Shown: positions 18,130-26,169 of the stretch, piece by piece
Layout: each line of letters starts with the position of its first letter
How positions within the stretch are numbered: position 1 is the first letter of the stretch
Origin: Listeria cossartiae subsp. cayugensis
Lineage (GTDB): Bacteria; Bacillota; Bacilli; Lactobacillales; Listeriaceae
Assembly (NCBI RefSeq): GCF_014229095.1
Contig: NZ_JAARZC010000001.1
Coordinates: 620,001 to 684,000 of the forward strand
Direction: 5' to 3'
DNA length: 64,000 bases
Position numbers and translations under genes: made by a program
Notes under the pieces: model-generated
Database searches by the model: none
The model's input: the letters and a program-made list of their open reading frames with translations, nothing else
Told to the model about the DNA's origin: nothing

Positions 18130-18786
18130 GTGGGTGCAGAAGGAGATATCATCCGTCAAATGCTTGATTTAACGGAAAAAGAAACTAAGATGAGCGAAAA
18201 ACAACGACGAATTGTTGCAGCTTCCATCGAACTATTTGCTGAAAAAGGCTATGCTGGAACGTCTACGAACGAAATTGCGAAAAAAGCAGGAGTCGCTGAA
18301 GGAACCATTTTTAGACATTATAAAACGAAAAAAGATTTATTAATGGCAATCACGATGCCTACGCTCATTGGTGGAGTGATACCATTTTTAGCCCAAAGCT
18401 TTGTAAAAGAAGTTTTTGAAAGTGAATATCCGGATTTTCAGTCGTTTATTCGCGAAATTATCGTGAACCGCTTTGAATTTGCTAAAGAAAATGGCAAGGT
18501 CATCAAAATTTACTTTATGGAGTTGTTCTACCATGATGAACTGAGAGTGCAATTTTCGGAAATTTTTATGACCCATGTAAAAGGGCAATTTGACCAAATG
18601 ATTGATTTTTATAAAGAACGTGGCGAAATAGTCGATATGCCAAATAGCACGATTATGCGGGCGCTTATTACTAATATAGTTGGTTTTATGCTAACTAGAT
18701 TTGTTGTTATGCCAGATGCTAATTGGGATGACCCAAAAGAAATTGATGATACCGTTTCGTATATTATGCGAGGATTAGCCAAATAA
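18130..18786 (+). CDS. TetR/AcrR family transcriptional regulator
   Basis: A 218-residue TetR protein. The N-terminal helix-turn-helix is at about residues 24-66 (ASIELFAEKGYAGTSTNEIAKKAGVAEGTIFRHYKTK), followed by an all-helical ligand domain. The GTG start at 18130 follows GGAAAGGAAG. A later in-frame ATG (18190) would still retain the DNA-binding domain but has a weaker site. Third gene of the exporter operon, so it probably represses it through the TGAGT/ACTCA palindrome upstream. The inducer is unknown. Confidence 0.9.
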   Translation: MGAEGDIIRQMLDLTEKETKMSEKQRRIVAASIELFAEKGYAGTSTNEIAKKAGVAEGTIFRHYKTKKDLLMAITMPTLIGGVIPFLAQSFVKEVFESEYPDFQSFIREIIVNRFEFAKENGKVIKIYFMELFYHDELRVQFSEIFMTHVKGQFDQMIDFYKERGEIVDMPNSTIMRALITNIVGFMLTRFVVMPDANWDDPKEIDDTVSYIMRGLAK

Positions 18787-18820
18787 AAAATGAGTCCAGA
18801 TATTCTGGACTCATTTTTTT
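18785..18820. terminator. Bidirectional terminator between the TetR gene and ltaS
   Basis: Arms of 16 bases (AAAAAATGAGTCCAGA and complement) with loop TAT; A run on one side and T run on the other serve both convergent genes. The ltaS stop codon overlaps its edge. Confidence 0.92.
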
Positions 18821-20781
18821 TATTTATTCGTTGAATCAGTTGATTTTTTCTTATTGTAGTTGTATTTACTTGGATCTACTTTTTGGAAACCATCAGGAGC
18901 ATAGAAACGTAACAAGTCGCCTTGTAGTACAGAATCGGAAAGCTCTAATTCTTTCGCAACTTTTTCTTTTGTTTCTTTCATTTCCTGTGTTTCAGTAGCA
19001 ATTGGTTCACCTGTTTTTTGATTATACATGTTACCACCAATCATCGAGTAATTAGGGGTTATATAATCGCCATTTCGGAATGGAACCAGTTGTTTATGAT
19101 CTTTAGAAAGTAAATCTGTACCAAATTGCAAGTACTCTTTATTATCAACACCAAGTAAGTGAAGTAATGTAGGAAGTAAGTCAACTTGACCACCGTATTG
19201 TTCTTGAACGCCACCTTGAACACCAGGAACGTGAATCATTAATGGAACACGTTGCGCTTGAGCATTTTCGAAAGTGTTGTAATCTTTGCCAAGAATTTTC
19301 GTCATTGCTTCTTCATGGTTATCGGAAATACCATAATGGTCACCGTACATGATAATGACAGAGTTATCGTAAAGGCCAGATTTCTTCAAGTAATCAACAA
19401 AGCTTTTCACAGATTCGTCTAAATAACGAGCTGTTTGGAAATACGTATCTACAGATGAATCGCCAGTCGTTGCCGGAGCAATTGTAGCATCTTTTTCATC
19501 GATTGGATATGGGAAGTGGTTCGTTAATGTAATAAATTTCGTGTAGAACGGCTGTTGTAAGGACGATAGATATTCCTCGGATTCTTTAAAGAATGGTTTA
19601 TCTTTAAGTCCGTAGTTAGAAACATCAGCTTCGTTCATATCGTAGTAACTAGCATCAAAGAATTTATCGTAACCAAATTGTTTATAAATTTCATCACGAT
19701 TCCAGAAGCTCTTATAGTTACCGTGGAATACAGCACTCGTATAACCTTGTTGACCTAAAATAGCTGATGCAGATTCATACGTGTTTTGCCCTTTAGTAGT
19801 AAAGGCAGAACCTTGAGGCAAGCCATAAAGCGAGTTCTCAAGTAGCATTTCAGAGTCAGCTGTTTTACCTTGACCAGTTTGGTGGAAGAAGTTTGTAAAG
19901 CTTAGCGTATTTTGATCTTTAAAGAAAGAGTTAATAAACGGCGTTACTTCTTCTCCATTTAGTTTGTAATTCACTAGGAATTGTTGGAAGCTTTCTAAGT
20001 GAATATAAATGACGTTTTTGCCTTTTGCTTTGCCGAAATATTCCGGGTTTGGCGCGGCATATTTGGATTTAGTATAGTTTAAAACTTCTGTAACATCACT
20101 ACTATCAGCAAGTGCACGCTGGGTAGATGATTCGGTGCTTTTCACTGCGTCATAGATTTGGTAGTTAGTCATACCAAGATATTTAACAATATAATTTCTA
20201 TCAAAGGTTCTTGTTAGTAATTGTGGACGATCAATTTCTGCAAGTCCTAAGTTACCAAAGAACATCGCGATACCAAGTGTTAGAACACCAACTACTTTTC
20301 TCGCGCGAATGCGGGCTGTTTTGTCTGGTTTTACAAAGCGGAAAGCTAGTAGTGCAATTAAAATAATAATATCCGCGAAGTAAATAATATCGTGCCAGCT
20401 GAGTAACGCTGTGATACTACTTCCCATGTCGCCCATGTTTTGCATTTGTTTTGCGTTTAGATTCGGTAGCGTAATAAAATCACTAAAGAATCGATAATAA
20501 ACAATATTTGCGTAAAGAATGAAACTCATTAAAAAGTCAATAACGATAATCCAAATGAATGAACGACGTCCTTTAGCAAAAAGGGCAAGACCGATAAAGA
20601 AAATGGCCCCGCTTAATGGATTAATGAACAGCAAAATTTGCTGCATAAGATTTTCTATGCCAAGTTTAAATTCAAGTTGATATGCAATATACGTTTTTAG
20701 CCAATAAAGAATGACGGCTAGAACAAAAAATCCATAATTCTTGCTTAAAAACGTTTGGATTTTTATTTTCCAATCCTTCAT
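18820..20781 (-). CDS. ltaS: Lipoteichoic acid synthase LtaS
   Basis: A 653-residue polyglycerolphosphate LTA synthase. Five N-terminal membrane helices (about residues 15-175) are followed by an extracellular sulfatase-fold domain. Metal and active-site residues include E263 (HLESF), the catalytic Thr307 in the QGKTADSEM motif, and the YGDHYGISDNHE metal site. It polymerises glycerol phosphate from phosphatidylglycerol onto the glycolipid anchor on the outer face of the membrane. Length is usual (about 650). The ATG follows AGGAGAGGTG. The leader carries a terminator-like hairpin. The L. monocytogenes group also has a primase LtaP elsewhere; this is the main synthase. Confidence 0.95.
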   Translation of the reverse strand: MKDWKIKIQTFLSKNYGFFVLAVILYWLKTYIAYQLEFKLGIENLMQQILLFINPLSGAIFFIGLALFAKGRRSFIWIIVIDFLMSFILYANIVYYRFFSDFITLPNLNAKQMQNMGDMGSSITALLSWHDIIYFADIIILIALLAFRFVKPDKTARIRARKVVGVLTLGIAMFFGNLGLAEIDRPQLLTRTFDRNYIVKYLGMTNYQIYDAVKSTESSTQRALADSSDVTEVLNYTKSKYAAPNPEYFGKAKGKNVIYIHLESFQQFLVNYKLNGEEVTPFINSFFKDQNTLSFTNFFHQTGQGKTADSEMLLENSLYGLPQGSAFTTKGQNTYESASAILGQQGYTSAVFHGNYKSFWNRDEIYKQFGYDKFFDASYYDMNEADVSNYGLKDKPFFKESEEYLSSLQQPFYTKFITLTNHFPYPIDEKDATIAPATTGDSSVDTYFQTARYLDESVKSFVDYLKKSGLYDNSVIIMYGDHYGISDNHEEAMTKILGKDYNTFENAQAQRVPLMIHVPGVQGGVQEQYGGQVDLLPTLLHLLGVDNKEYLQFGTDLLSKDHKQLVPFRNGDYITPNYSMIGGNMYNQKTGEPIATETQEMKETKEKVAKELELSDSVLQGDLLRFYAPDGFQKVDPSKYNYNKKKSTDSTNK

Positions 20782-20836
20782 GAAACACCTCTCCTACACA
20801 CTATTTACTCGTTTTATTTGTTGTTTTCCTGAAATG

Positions 20837-20878
20837 AAAAAAGCAGCTGTACTATGTAAAAAAACAATGTCATACAGC
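20837..20878 (-). terminator. Terminator-like hairpin in the ltaS leader
   Basis: Read on the minus strand: GCTGTA ... TACAGC arms (20873-20878 and 20846-20851) around about 21 bases, then GCTGC and TTTTTT (20837-20842). It sits between the ltaS promoter and the ltaS start codon, so it may attenuate ltaS. It could also end a short leader RNA. Confidence 0.5.
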
Positions 20879-20893
20879 ACCCACTTTAACATA

Positions 20894-20921
20894 ATTCTAA
20901 CACAAGATTAATAAAAGGCAA
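20894..20921 (-). promoter_or_regulatory. ltaS: Promoter of ltaS
   Basis: On the minus strand TTGCCT (20921-20916), 16-base spacer, TAGAAT (20899-20894). It would give a leader of about 105-110 bases that includes the terminator-like hairpin. Confidence 0.6.
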
Positions 20922-21039
20922 GCTATAACCTATCCGTCTGAAGTAGGATTTATTAGGAAATAGGCGGATATAACTAGTCAAAAAAGAACCATTTGGAATA
21001 GAATTCTGCTAAAATAAAAAGAAAACATTGAGGTAGAAA

Positions 21040-21663
21040 ATGAAGACAATTATTACGAAAGATTTTTTCGAAAAGAAGACGACAATTGAACTCGCAAGGG
21101 ATATTATTGGTATGCGCCTCGTACATCAAACAAGTAGTGGCATACTGTCTGGCTTGATTGTAGAAACAGAAGCTTACCTCGGAGCAACTGACATGGCGGC
21201 ACATAGTTTCCAAAATCTTCGAACGAAAAGAACCGAAGTAATGTTCGAGTCGCCCGGCACAATCTATATGTACCAAATGCATCGTCAAGTCTTACTTAAT
21301 TTCATCACCATGCAAAAAGGTATCCCAGAAGCCATTCTCATTCGTGCGATAGAACCTGACGAAGAGTCCCGCGCACAAATGGAATGCCATCGCCACGGAA
21401 AAACTGGTCGTGAACTAACAAACGGCCCCGGAAAATTAACGCAAGCATTAGGATTAAGTATGCAAGATTACGGGAAAACTCTTTTTGATAGTAACATTTG
21501 GATAGAAGAAGCAAAAACACCGCATATAATAGAAGCAACTAATCGAATTGGGGTGCCAAACAAAGGAATTGCAACCCATTATCCACTTAGGTTCACAGCG
21601 AAAGGAAGTCCCTATATTTCTGCTCAGCGAAAAAGTAGTATTTTGCCCCGAATTTGGGAGTAA
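21040..21663 (+). CDS. 3-methyladenine DNA glycosylase (AAG/MPG family)
   Basis: A 207-residue alkyladenine DNA glycosylase of the AAG/MPG fold (PF02245), not the helix-hairpin-helix AlkA type. Typical elements are the [19 protein letters not shown] stretch with the catalytic Glu, [18 protein letters not shown] and the [11 protein letters not shown] motif near residue 128. It excises alkylated purines in the first step of base excision repair. Length is normal (about 200). It starts 258 bases from ltaS, divergently oriented. The ribosome binding site (TTGAGG) is moderate. Confidence 0.93.
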   Translation: MKTIITKDFFEKKTTIELARDIIGMRLVHQTSSGILSGLIVETEAYLGATDMAAHSFQNLRTKRTEVMFESPGTIYMYQMHRQVLLNFITMQKGIPEAILIRAIEPDEESRAQMECHRHGKTGRELTNGPGKLTQALGLSMQDYGKTLFDSNIWIEEAKTPHIIEATNRIGVPNKGIATHYPLRFTAKGSPYISAQRKSSILPRIWE

Positions 21664-21718
21664 CTTTACAATTTTGTCACAGGTGAAGAAAATACTTCGA
21701 TCAAGTTGCTAATTTTCT

Positions 21719-21747
21719 TTGCTTCAAAGGGAGAGCTACTATATAAT
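21719..21747 (+). promoter_or_regulatory. srtA: Promoter of srtA
   Basis: TTGCTT (21719-21724), 17-base spacer, TATAAT (21742-21747), 25 bases before the srtA ATG. Confidence 0.65.
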
Positions 21748-21771
21748 GAAATAGTTACAAGGAGGAATTAT

Positions 21772-22440
21772 ATGTTAAAGAAAACAATCGCAATAATTAT
21801 TTTAATCATCGGTTTACTATTAATTTTTTCCCCATTCATCAAAAATGGTATCGTGAAATACATGAGTGGACATGAAACGATCGAGCAATATAATGCATCA
21901 GATATAAAGAAAAATAATAAAAAAGACGCTACATTTGATTTTGAAAGTGTACAACTACCATCTATGACGTCTGTTCTTCAAGGAGCAGCGAATTATGACA
22001 AAGATGCTGTTGTTGGTGCAATTTCCGTTCCATCTGTTGATGTGAGCCTACTCGTATTCAAAGGAACAAATACAGCTAACTTGCTTGCTGGTGCGACAAC
22101 TATGCGTTCTGATCAAGTTATGGGAAAAGGTAATTATCCGCTCGCGGGACACCATATGCGCAATGAGTCGATGTTATTCGGCCCAATCATGAAAGTCAAA
22201 CAAGGCGATAAGATTTACCTAACAGATCTTGAGAACTTATATGAATACAAAGTGACGGAAACAAAAACAATTGATGAAACAGAAGTAAGCGTTATTGACA
22301 ATACAAAAGACGCTAGAGTGACACTGATTACATGTGATAAACCAACCGAAACAACGAAACGATTTGTTGTCGTAGGTGAACTAGAGAAAACCGAAAAACT
22401 AACAAAAGAACTAGAGGATAAATACTTCCCTAGTAAATAA
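21772..22440 (+). CDS. srtA: Sortase A, class A transpeptidase
   Basis: A 222-residue sortase. The N-terminal membrane anchor is at about 4-22. The catalytic domain has H127 (AGHHMR), C188 (TLITC) and R197 (TTKRFVV), which match the published catalytic triad of Listeria SrtA. It cleaves LPXTG-type sorting signals of surface proteins such as internalins and links them to the peptidoglycan peptide. The start is the ATG at 21772 after AAGGAGG; an in-frame TTG far upstream lacks a ribosome binding site and precedes the promoter -10. Monocistronic. Confidence 0.97.
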   Translation: MLKKTIAIIILIIGLLLIFSPFIKNGIVKYMSGHETIEQYNASDIKKNNKKDATFDFESVQLPSMTSVLQGAANYDKDAVVGAISVPSVDVSLLVFKGTNTANLLAGATTMRSDQVMGKGNYPLAGHHMRNESMLFGPIMKVKQGDKIYLTDLENLYEYKVTETKTIDETEVSVIDNTKDARVTLITCDKPTETTKRFVVVGELEKTEKLTKELEDKYFPSK

Positions 22441-23491
22441 AAATAATCCCCACAGAATTTATTCTGCGGGGATATTTTTTATGGAAAGAAAGCGAGGTGT
22501 TATAATCACTAATTAAATCATTGTATTTCTTTAGTAATTTTTCTGGTGTGCCTTCCATTGTTTTAATAAAGATAGGATTTTTCAGCTCATCTTCAGGGAT
22601 AGCTTGTTTCTTTTTCGCGCGGTCAAGTAGTAACGTCGCTTCTGCTTTAGTGCTAGTCACTTTTTTTACTAAGAAAACAAGGTCATTACTTGTTAATTGT
22701 TCTTTTTCTAGTTGCGTTTCATCTGTGCTTGCTTTGATGAATGCCTCATAAGTTTTTGTTAAATTAGTATATTGTTTTTCGTAAGCGGCGATGTCTAGCT
22801 CCGTTACGTTAGTTGCATCTATTTGTTGATTGCGTAGTTCAGCGATTAGATTTTCACTAGCCGAAATAAAATTATTCAAGGCAAGGCATGTCAGACTGCC
22901 AGATTTTTCCATTGCTTTTGCTGCGAAAGCTTGTTGTGTGGCGTTTAGTTTTTGCATTTCTTCATTGAATGATTGTATTTCTTTGTTCGAATTTTGGATG
23001 GATTTGGTTAATTCTTTATGAAGTGTGGCAGCTTTGGCAAAATTATCATCCAAATAACTTTTAGCAGTGAAGTAAGTTTGTAATTCATTTAGTATGTGGA
23101 TTTCATTAGTTAGCTCGCTGGAAAGTTTCTTAAAATCTTTATCCATGGGAAGTGATGGTGTTTTACTCACGGAATCTTTCATCGCCATAAGGGCATTGGT
23201 TGTTTCAGCGGGATTTCTAATAGGTGTTAAGATGTCGTTATTGCTTGGTGTGTTAAACTCACTATTGTCAGCGGAGTAACTTTTAAAATAATTCGCTCGT
23301 GCGGTTACAAAATCATAGTTAATAGCGTTACTTAGTTTTACATAATCGTTGTACTTTACTAATTCTTCTTTCGTATATAAGCCGTTATCGGTTGTGGGAT
23401 TTTCATTTTTATCACTACCGCAACCAGCCAGTAAGCTAGCGGAAAGCGCGATAATGAGTAAACATAGGCCTGTCTTTTTAAAATAATTCAA
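22430..23491 (-). CDS. Lipoprotein resembling the DUF3829/YiiG family
   Basis: A 353-residue predicted lipoprotein: signal peptide with lipobox LLAGC near residue 24, then a Ser/Asn-rich linker and a long helical domain rich in Lys, Glu, Asn and Leu. The overall pattern fits the DUF3829 (YiiG) family, of unknown function. The start is a TTG at 23491 with GAGGATGA upstream. The last 16 residues are encoded across the shared terminator hairpin and overlap the srtA stop by 11 bases antisense. A different frame would stop earlier, so the tail may reflect a frameshift. I do not recall this gene between srtA and the next gene of EGD-e. Confidence 0.7.
   Translation of the reverse strand: MNYFKKTGLCLLIIALSASLLAGCGSDKNENPTTDNGLYTKEELVKYNDYVKLSNAINYDFVTARANYFKSYSADNSEFNTPSNNDILTPIRNPAETTNALMAMKDSVSKTPSLPMDKDFKKLSSELTNEIHILNELQTYFTAKSYLDDNFAKAATLHKELTKSIQNSNKEIQSFNEEMQKLNATQQAFAAKAMEKSGSLTCLALNNFISASENLIAELRNQQIDATNVTELDIAAYEKQYTNLTKTYEAFIKASTDETQLEKEQLTSNDLVFLVKKVTSTKAEATLLLDRAKKKQAIPEDELKNPIFIKTMEGTPEKLLKKYNDLISDYNTSLSFHKKYPRRINSVGIIFIY
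22446..22480. terminator. Terminator between srtA and the converging lipoprotein gene
   Basis: TCCCCACAGAA / TTCTGCGGGGA arms with one mismatch and loop TTTA, then TATTTTTT. It lies inside the last codons of the lipoprotein gene on the other strand. Confidence 0.85.
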
Positions 23492-23603
23492 TAGTTGATC
23501 ATCCTCATCTGTAAATTTAAAAAGGTGCTTTCTAAGTGTAGCATTTTTTCTGGATGATTTCTCCTTTTATTGTAAATGTTGTATCATATAAAGGAGGTTT
23601 ACT

Positions 23604-23624
23604 TTGAGAAAGGAAGTGCAGTGA
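23604..23624 (+). CDS. Possible six-codon leader peptide before the MBL hydrolase
   Basis: A strong AAAGGAGG (23590-23597) is 6 bases from a TTG that opens TTG AGA AAG GAA GTG CAG TGA. Its TGA overlaps the hydrolase ATG (TGATG), the layout of translational coupling. Translation is inferred only. Confidence 0.3.
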   Translation: MRKEVQ

Positions 23625-24355
23625 TGAAACTAACCGTTTTTGGACATTGGGGTGGCTATCCGGTAGCGAATGAGGGAACATCGAGTTATTTGCTGGAGGA
23701 AGCTGGATTCAAGTTATTGATTGACGTCGGAGCAAGTGCTGTTTCGATTATGCAAAATTATATTAATCCTGATGATATTGATGCGGCAATTATTTCTCAT
23801 TACCATCCAGATCATGTAGCAGACGTAGGGATTTTGCAACACATTCGACTATTATCACAAAAAAAAGAAAAACCGCCAGTCTTGCCAATTTATGGGCATA
23901 AAGAAGATAAACGCGGCTATTCCTTTTTAGAAATGGCAGGCGTAACAAAAGCAATCGAGTATAAAGCGGACGACACACTGGAAATTGGACCGTTTAAAGT
24001 AACTTTCTTAAAAACAGTTCATCCGGTGCCTTGTTATGCAATGCGAATTGAAGCTGGCGGGAAAGTTTTCGTTTACACCGCAGATAGCGCGTATCAGGAC
24101 AGCTTTATTCCTTTTGCGGAGGGCGCAGATTTATTAGTAACCGACACGAATTTTTTCCATGATTTAGCGGGGAAAACGAAAGTCCATATGGCAAGCACAG
24201 AAGTCGCGAAAATTGCCAAAGAAGCTAGTGTGAAATCATTACTACTAAGCCATTTACCCGAAGTTGGCGATTTAGAAGTATTGAAGCAAGAAGCAGCAGC
24301 CATTTACACTGGAGAAATCACGCTTGCATCAAAAGGTTTGACGAAAACATTTTAA
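23624..24355 (+). CDS. MBL-fold hydrolase, YhfI-like
   Basis: A 243-residue metallo-beta-lactamase-fold protein. The metal motif SHYHPDHVADVG (HxHxDH) is near residue 62. Further ligands lie at the VHPVPCYAMR His, the TADSAY Asp and the SHLP His near the end. It resembles B. subtilis YhfI and RNase Z-like hydrolases, but lacks the clear exosite of RNase Z. In B. subtilis the yhfI gene also lies before the lipoate ligase gene, and the same pair is kept here 23 bases apart. I chose the ATG at 23624; the in-frame TTG at 23576 has no ribosome binding site. Confidence 0.85.
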   Translation: MKLTVFGHWGGYPVANEGTSSYLLEEAGFKLLIDVGASAVSIMQNYINPDDIDAAIISHYHPDHVADVGILQHIRLLSQKKEKPPVLPIYGHKEDKRGYSFLEMAGVTKAIEYKADDTLEIGPFKVTFLKTVHPVPCYAMRIEAGGKVFVYTADSAYQDSFIPFAEGADLLVTDTNFFHDLAGKTKVHMASTEVAKIAKEASVKSLLLSHLPEVGDLEVLKQEAAAIYTGEITLASKGLTKTF

Positions 24356-24378
24356 TATAGAAGAAAAGGGGTAGGGGT

Positions 24379-25374
24379 ATGTATTTTGTAGATAATAATA
24401 ATGAAAAAGATCCTCGTATTAACTTAGCAGTGGAGGAATTTATTTTAACGGAATTGAAGCTAGATGAGCCGGTGCTGTTGTTTTACATCAATAAGCCATC
24501 GATTATTATTGGCCGCAATCAAAACACCGTGGAAGAAATTGATACAGAATATGTTGAGAAAAATGACGTTATTGTTGTGCGCAGACTTTCCGGTGGAGGC
24601 GCGGTATATCATGATGAGGGAAATTTGAATTTCAGTTTTATCACAGAAGATGATGGTGAGTCTTTCCATAACTTCGCGAAATTCACGCAACCGATTGTGG
24701 AAGCTCTTAAACGTTTAGGTGTGAATGCTGAACTAAAAGGGCGCAATGATTTGTTGATTGATGGCTTTAAAGTGTCGGGAAATGCCCAGTTTGCAACGAA
24801 AGGGAAAATGTTCTCACACGGCACGTTAATGTACGATTTGAACATAGATAACGTTGTGGCATCGCTAAAACCACGTAAAGATAAAATCGAATCAAAAGGT
24901 ATTAAGTCTGTTCGTAGCCGTGTAGCGAATATTTCTGACTTCATGGATCAAGACATGACGACCGAAGAATTCCGCGATTTGCTATTACTTTACATTTTTG
25001 GTGTGGATAAAGTAGAAGATGTGAAAGAATACAAATTGACAGCGGCGGATTGGGAAAAAATCCATGAAATTTCTGCTAAACGATACGGCAATTGGGATTG
25101 GAATTACGGGAAATCACCAAAATTCGACCTAACACGCACCAAACGTTTCCCAGTTGGTGCAGTAGATGTTCGCTTAAATGTACAAAAAGGGATTATTACC
25201 GATATCAAGATTTTCGGCGACTTTTTTGGCGTTAAAAATGTAACGGATATCGAGGAGAAATTAGTCAACACAACGTATAAACGGGAAGCTTTGGCTGAGG
25301 CTTTAGCGGATATTGAAGTCAAAGAATACTTTGGTAATATCACAAAAGAGGAATTTTTAGATTTACTATATTAA
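24379..25374 (+). CDS. lplA1: Lipoate-protein ligase A
   Basis: A 331-residue lipoate-protein ligase with the large N-terminal and small C-terminal domains of LplA/LplJ. The lipoate-binding loop RRLSGGGAVYHDEGNLNFSF (about residues 71-90) and the ATP-site KVSGNAQF with its Lys are present. It activates lipoate to lipoyl-AMP and transfers it to E2 and GcvH proteins. In L. monocytogenes LplA1 is needed to use host-derived lipoyl substrates and supports intracellular growth. The start follows AAAAGGGGTAGGGG. The unit ends at a strong bidirectional hairpin. Confidence 0.95.
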   Translation: MYFVDNNNEKDPRINLAVEEFILTELKLDEPVLLFYINKPSIIIGRNQNTVEEIDTEYVEKNDVIVVRRLSGGGAVYHDEGNLNFSFITEDDGESFHNFAKFTQPIVEALKRLGVNAELKGRNDLLIDGFKVSGNAQFATKGKMFSHGTLMYDLNIDNVVASLKPRKDKIESKGIKSVRSRVANISDFMDQDMTTEEFRDLLLLYIFGVDKVEDVKEYKLTAADWEKIHEISAKRYGNWDWNYGKSPKFDLTRTKRFPVGAVDVRLNVQKGIITDIKIFGDFFGVKNVTDIEEKLVNTTYKREALAEALADIEVKEYFGNITKEEFLDLLY

Positions 25375-25377
25375 AAA

Positions 25378-25417
25378 AATGGAAAGCACACATGAGGTGT
25401 GCTTTCCGTTTTTTTTA
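25378..25417. terminator. Bidirectional terminator between lplA1 and the TVP38 gene
   Basis: GGAAAGCACAC / GTGTGCTTTCC arms with a 5-base loop (25392-25396), A run before and T run after. Confidence 0.92.
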
Positions 25418-26020
25418 TTTGAGATTTTTTCCTGACATCCAACGTTCCAGCCGTTTTCCGACAAACCATAAAATGACGACGGAAAGAGCTAAGATGGCCA
25501 GTTTGAGCGGTTGGTGAATTAAGTCAACGAAATCATAGCCGATATAGCTAATCGCAAAAACTTTAATTAATTTCCCACCAACAAGCGCTAATATAAATTG
25601 ATATACTTTAATTTTAGAAAGACCTGCAACGATATTTACGGCCGAAGATGGTGTAAAAGGCATTACAAGTAAAATGAAAATCGGGCTAAAACCATGTCTA
25701 TCAATCCATTCCATTACACGTTTAATTTGTTTGTGACCCGAAATAAATCGTAAAAATCGGGTCTGCCCAAATTTCCGTGCGAGCAAGAATACACATAAAC
25801 TACCTGCAATTGCTGCTGTCACTGATATTAAAAAACCGCCAAGTAGTCCGTAGGCATTTACGTTTACTACAACGAATACTATAAATGGTAAAAATGGTAA
25901 AAACGCTTCAATAAATGGTAAGAAAAAAGCTAAAAGTGGACCTAAATTCCGATATTCACTTAGCCAATACATTAAGTTATCATAAGAAAAGAAATTCATC
26001 ATATCCTGCCAAAATGTCAT
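25415..26020 (-). CDS. TVP38/TMEM64 (DedA-superfamily) membrane protein
   Basis: A 201-residue membrane protein of the SNARE-associated/TVP38 part of the DedA superfamily (PF09335). Features are the re-entrant hydrophobic stretch with FLPFIEAFLPFLPF near residue 30, the central GSLCVFLLARKFG, and the MPFTPSSAVNIVAGLSKI motif. Such proteins affect membrane homeostasis, and some relatives flip undecaprenyl or phospholipids; which applies here is unknown. The start ATG at 26020 follows AGGAGG; the in-frame start at 26050 has no site. It may be in one transcription unit with the upstream glycosyltransferase gene. Confidence 0.85.
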   Translation of the reverse strand: MTFWQDMMNFFSYDNLMYWLSEYRNLGPLLAFFLPFIEAFLPFLPFIVFVVVNVNAYGLLGGFLISVTAAIAGSLCVFLLARKFGQTRFLRFISGHKQIKRVMEWIDRHGFSPIFILLVMPFTPSSAVNIVAGLSKIKVYQFILALVGGKLIKVFAISYIGYDFVDLIHQPLKLAILALSVVILWFVGKRLERWMSGKNLK

Positions 26021-26104
26021 AAGCAAGCCTCCTGTAGTCTTTAACAACATACTTTATTTTCTCACATAAAAATGATAAAGCGCTAATAAAACAGCTTGAA
26101 TATC

Positions 26105-26137
26105 GTTAAAATCCTAGTTTTAAACCAGGATTTTAAC
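26105..26137. repeat. Inverted repeat between the GT39 and TVP38 genes
   Basis: Arms GTTAAAATCCTAG and CCAGGATTTTAAC (13 bases, one G-U) with a 7-base AT loop. No U tract follows on the minus strand, where both flanking genes read. It may be a weak terminator, an operator or an RNA stability element. Confidence 0.5.
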
Positions 26138-26169
26138 AATTTTAACGATGAACTTCATTTTCAAAGGAA

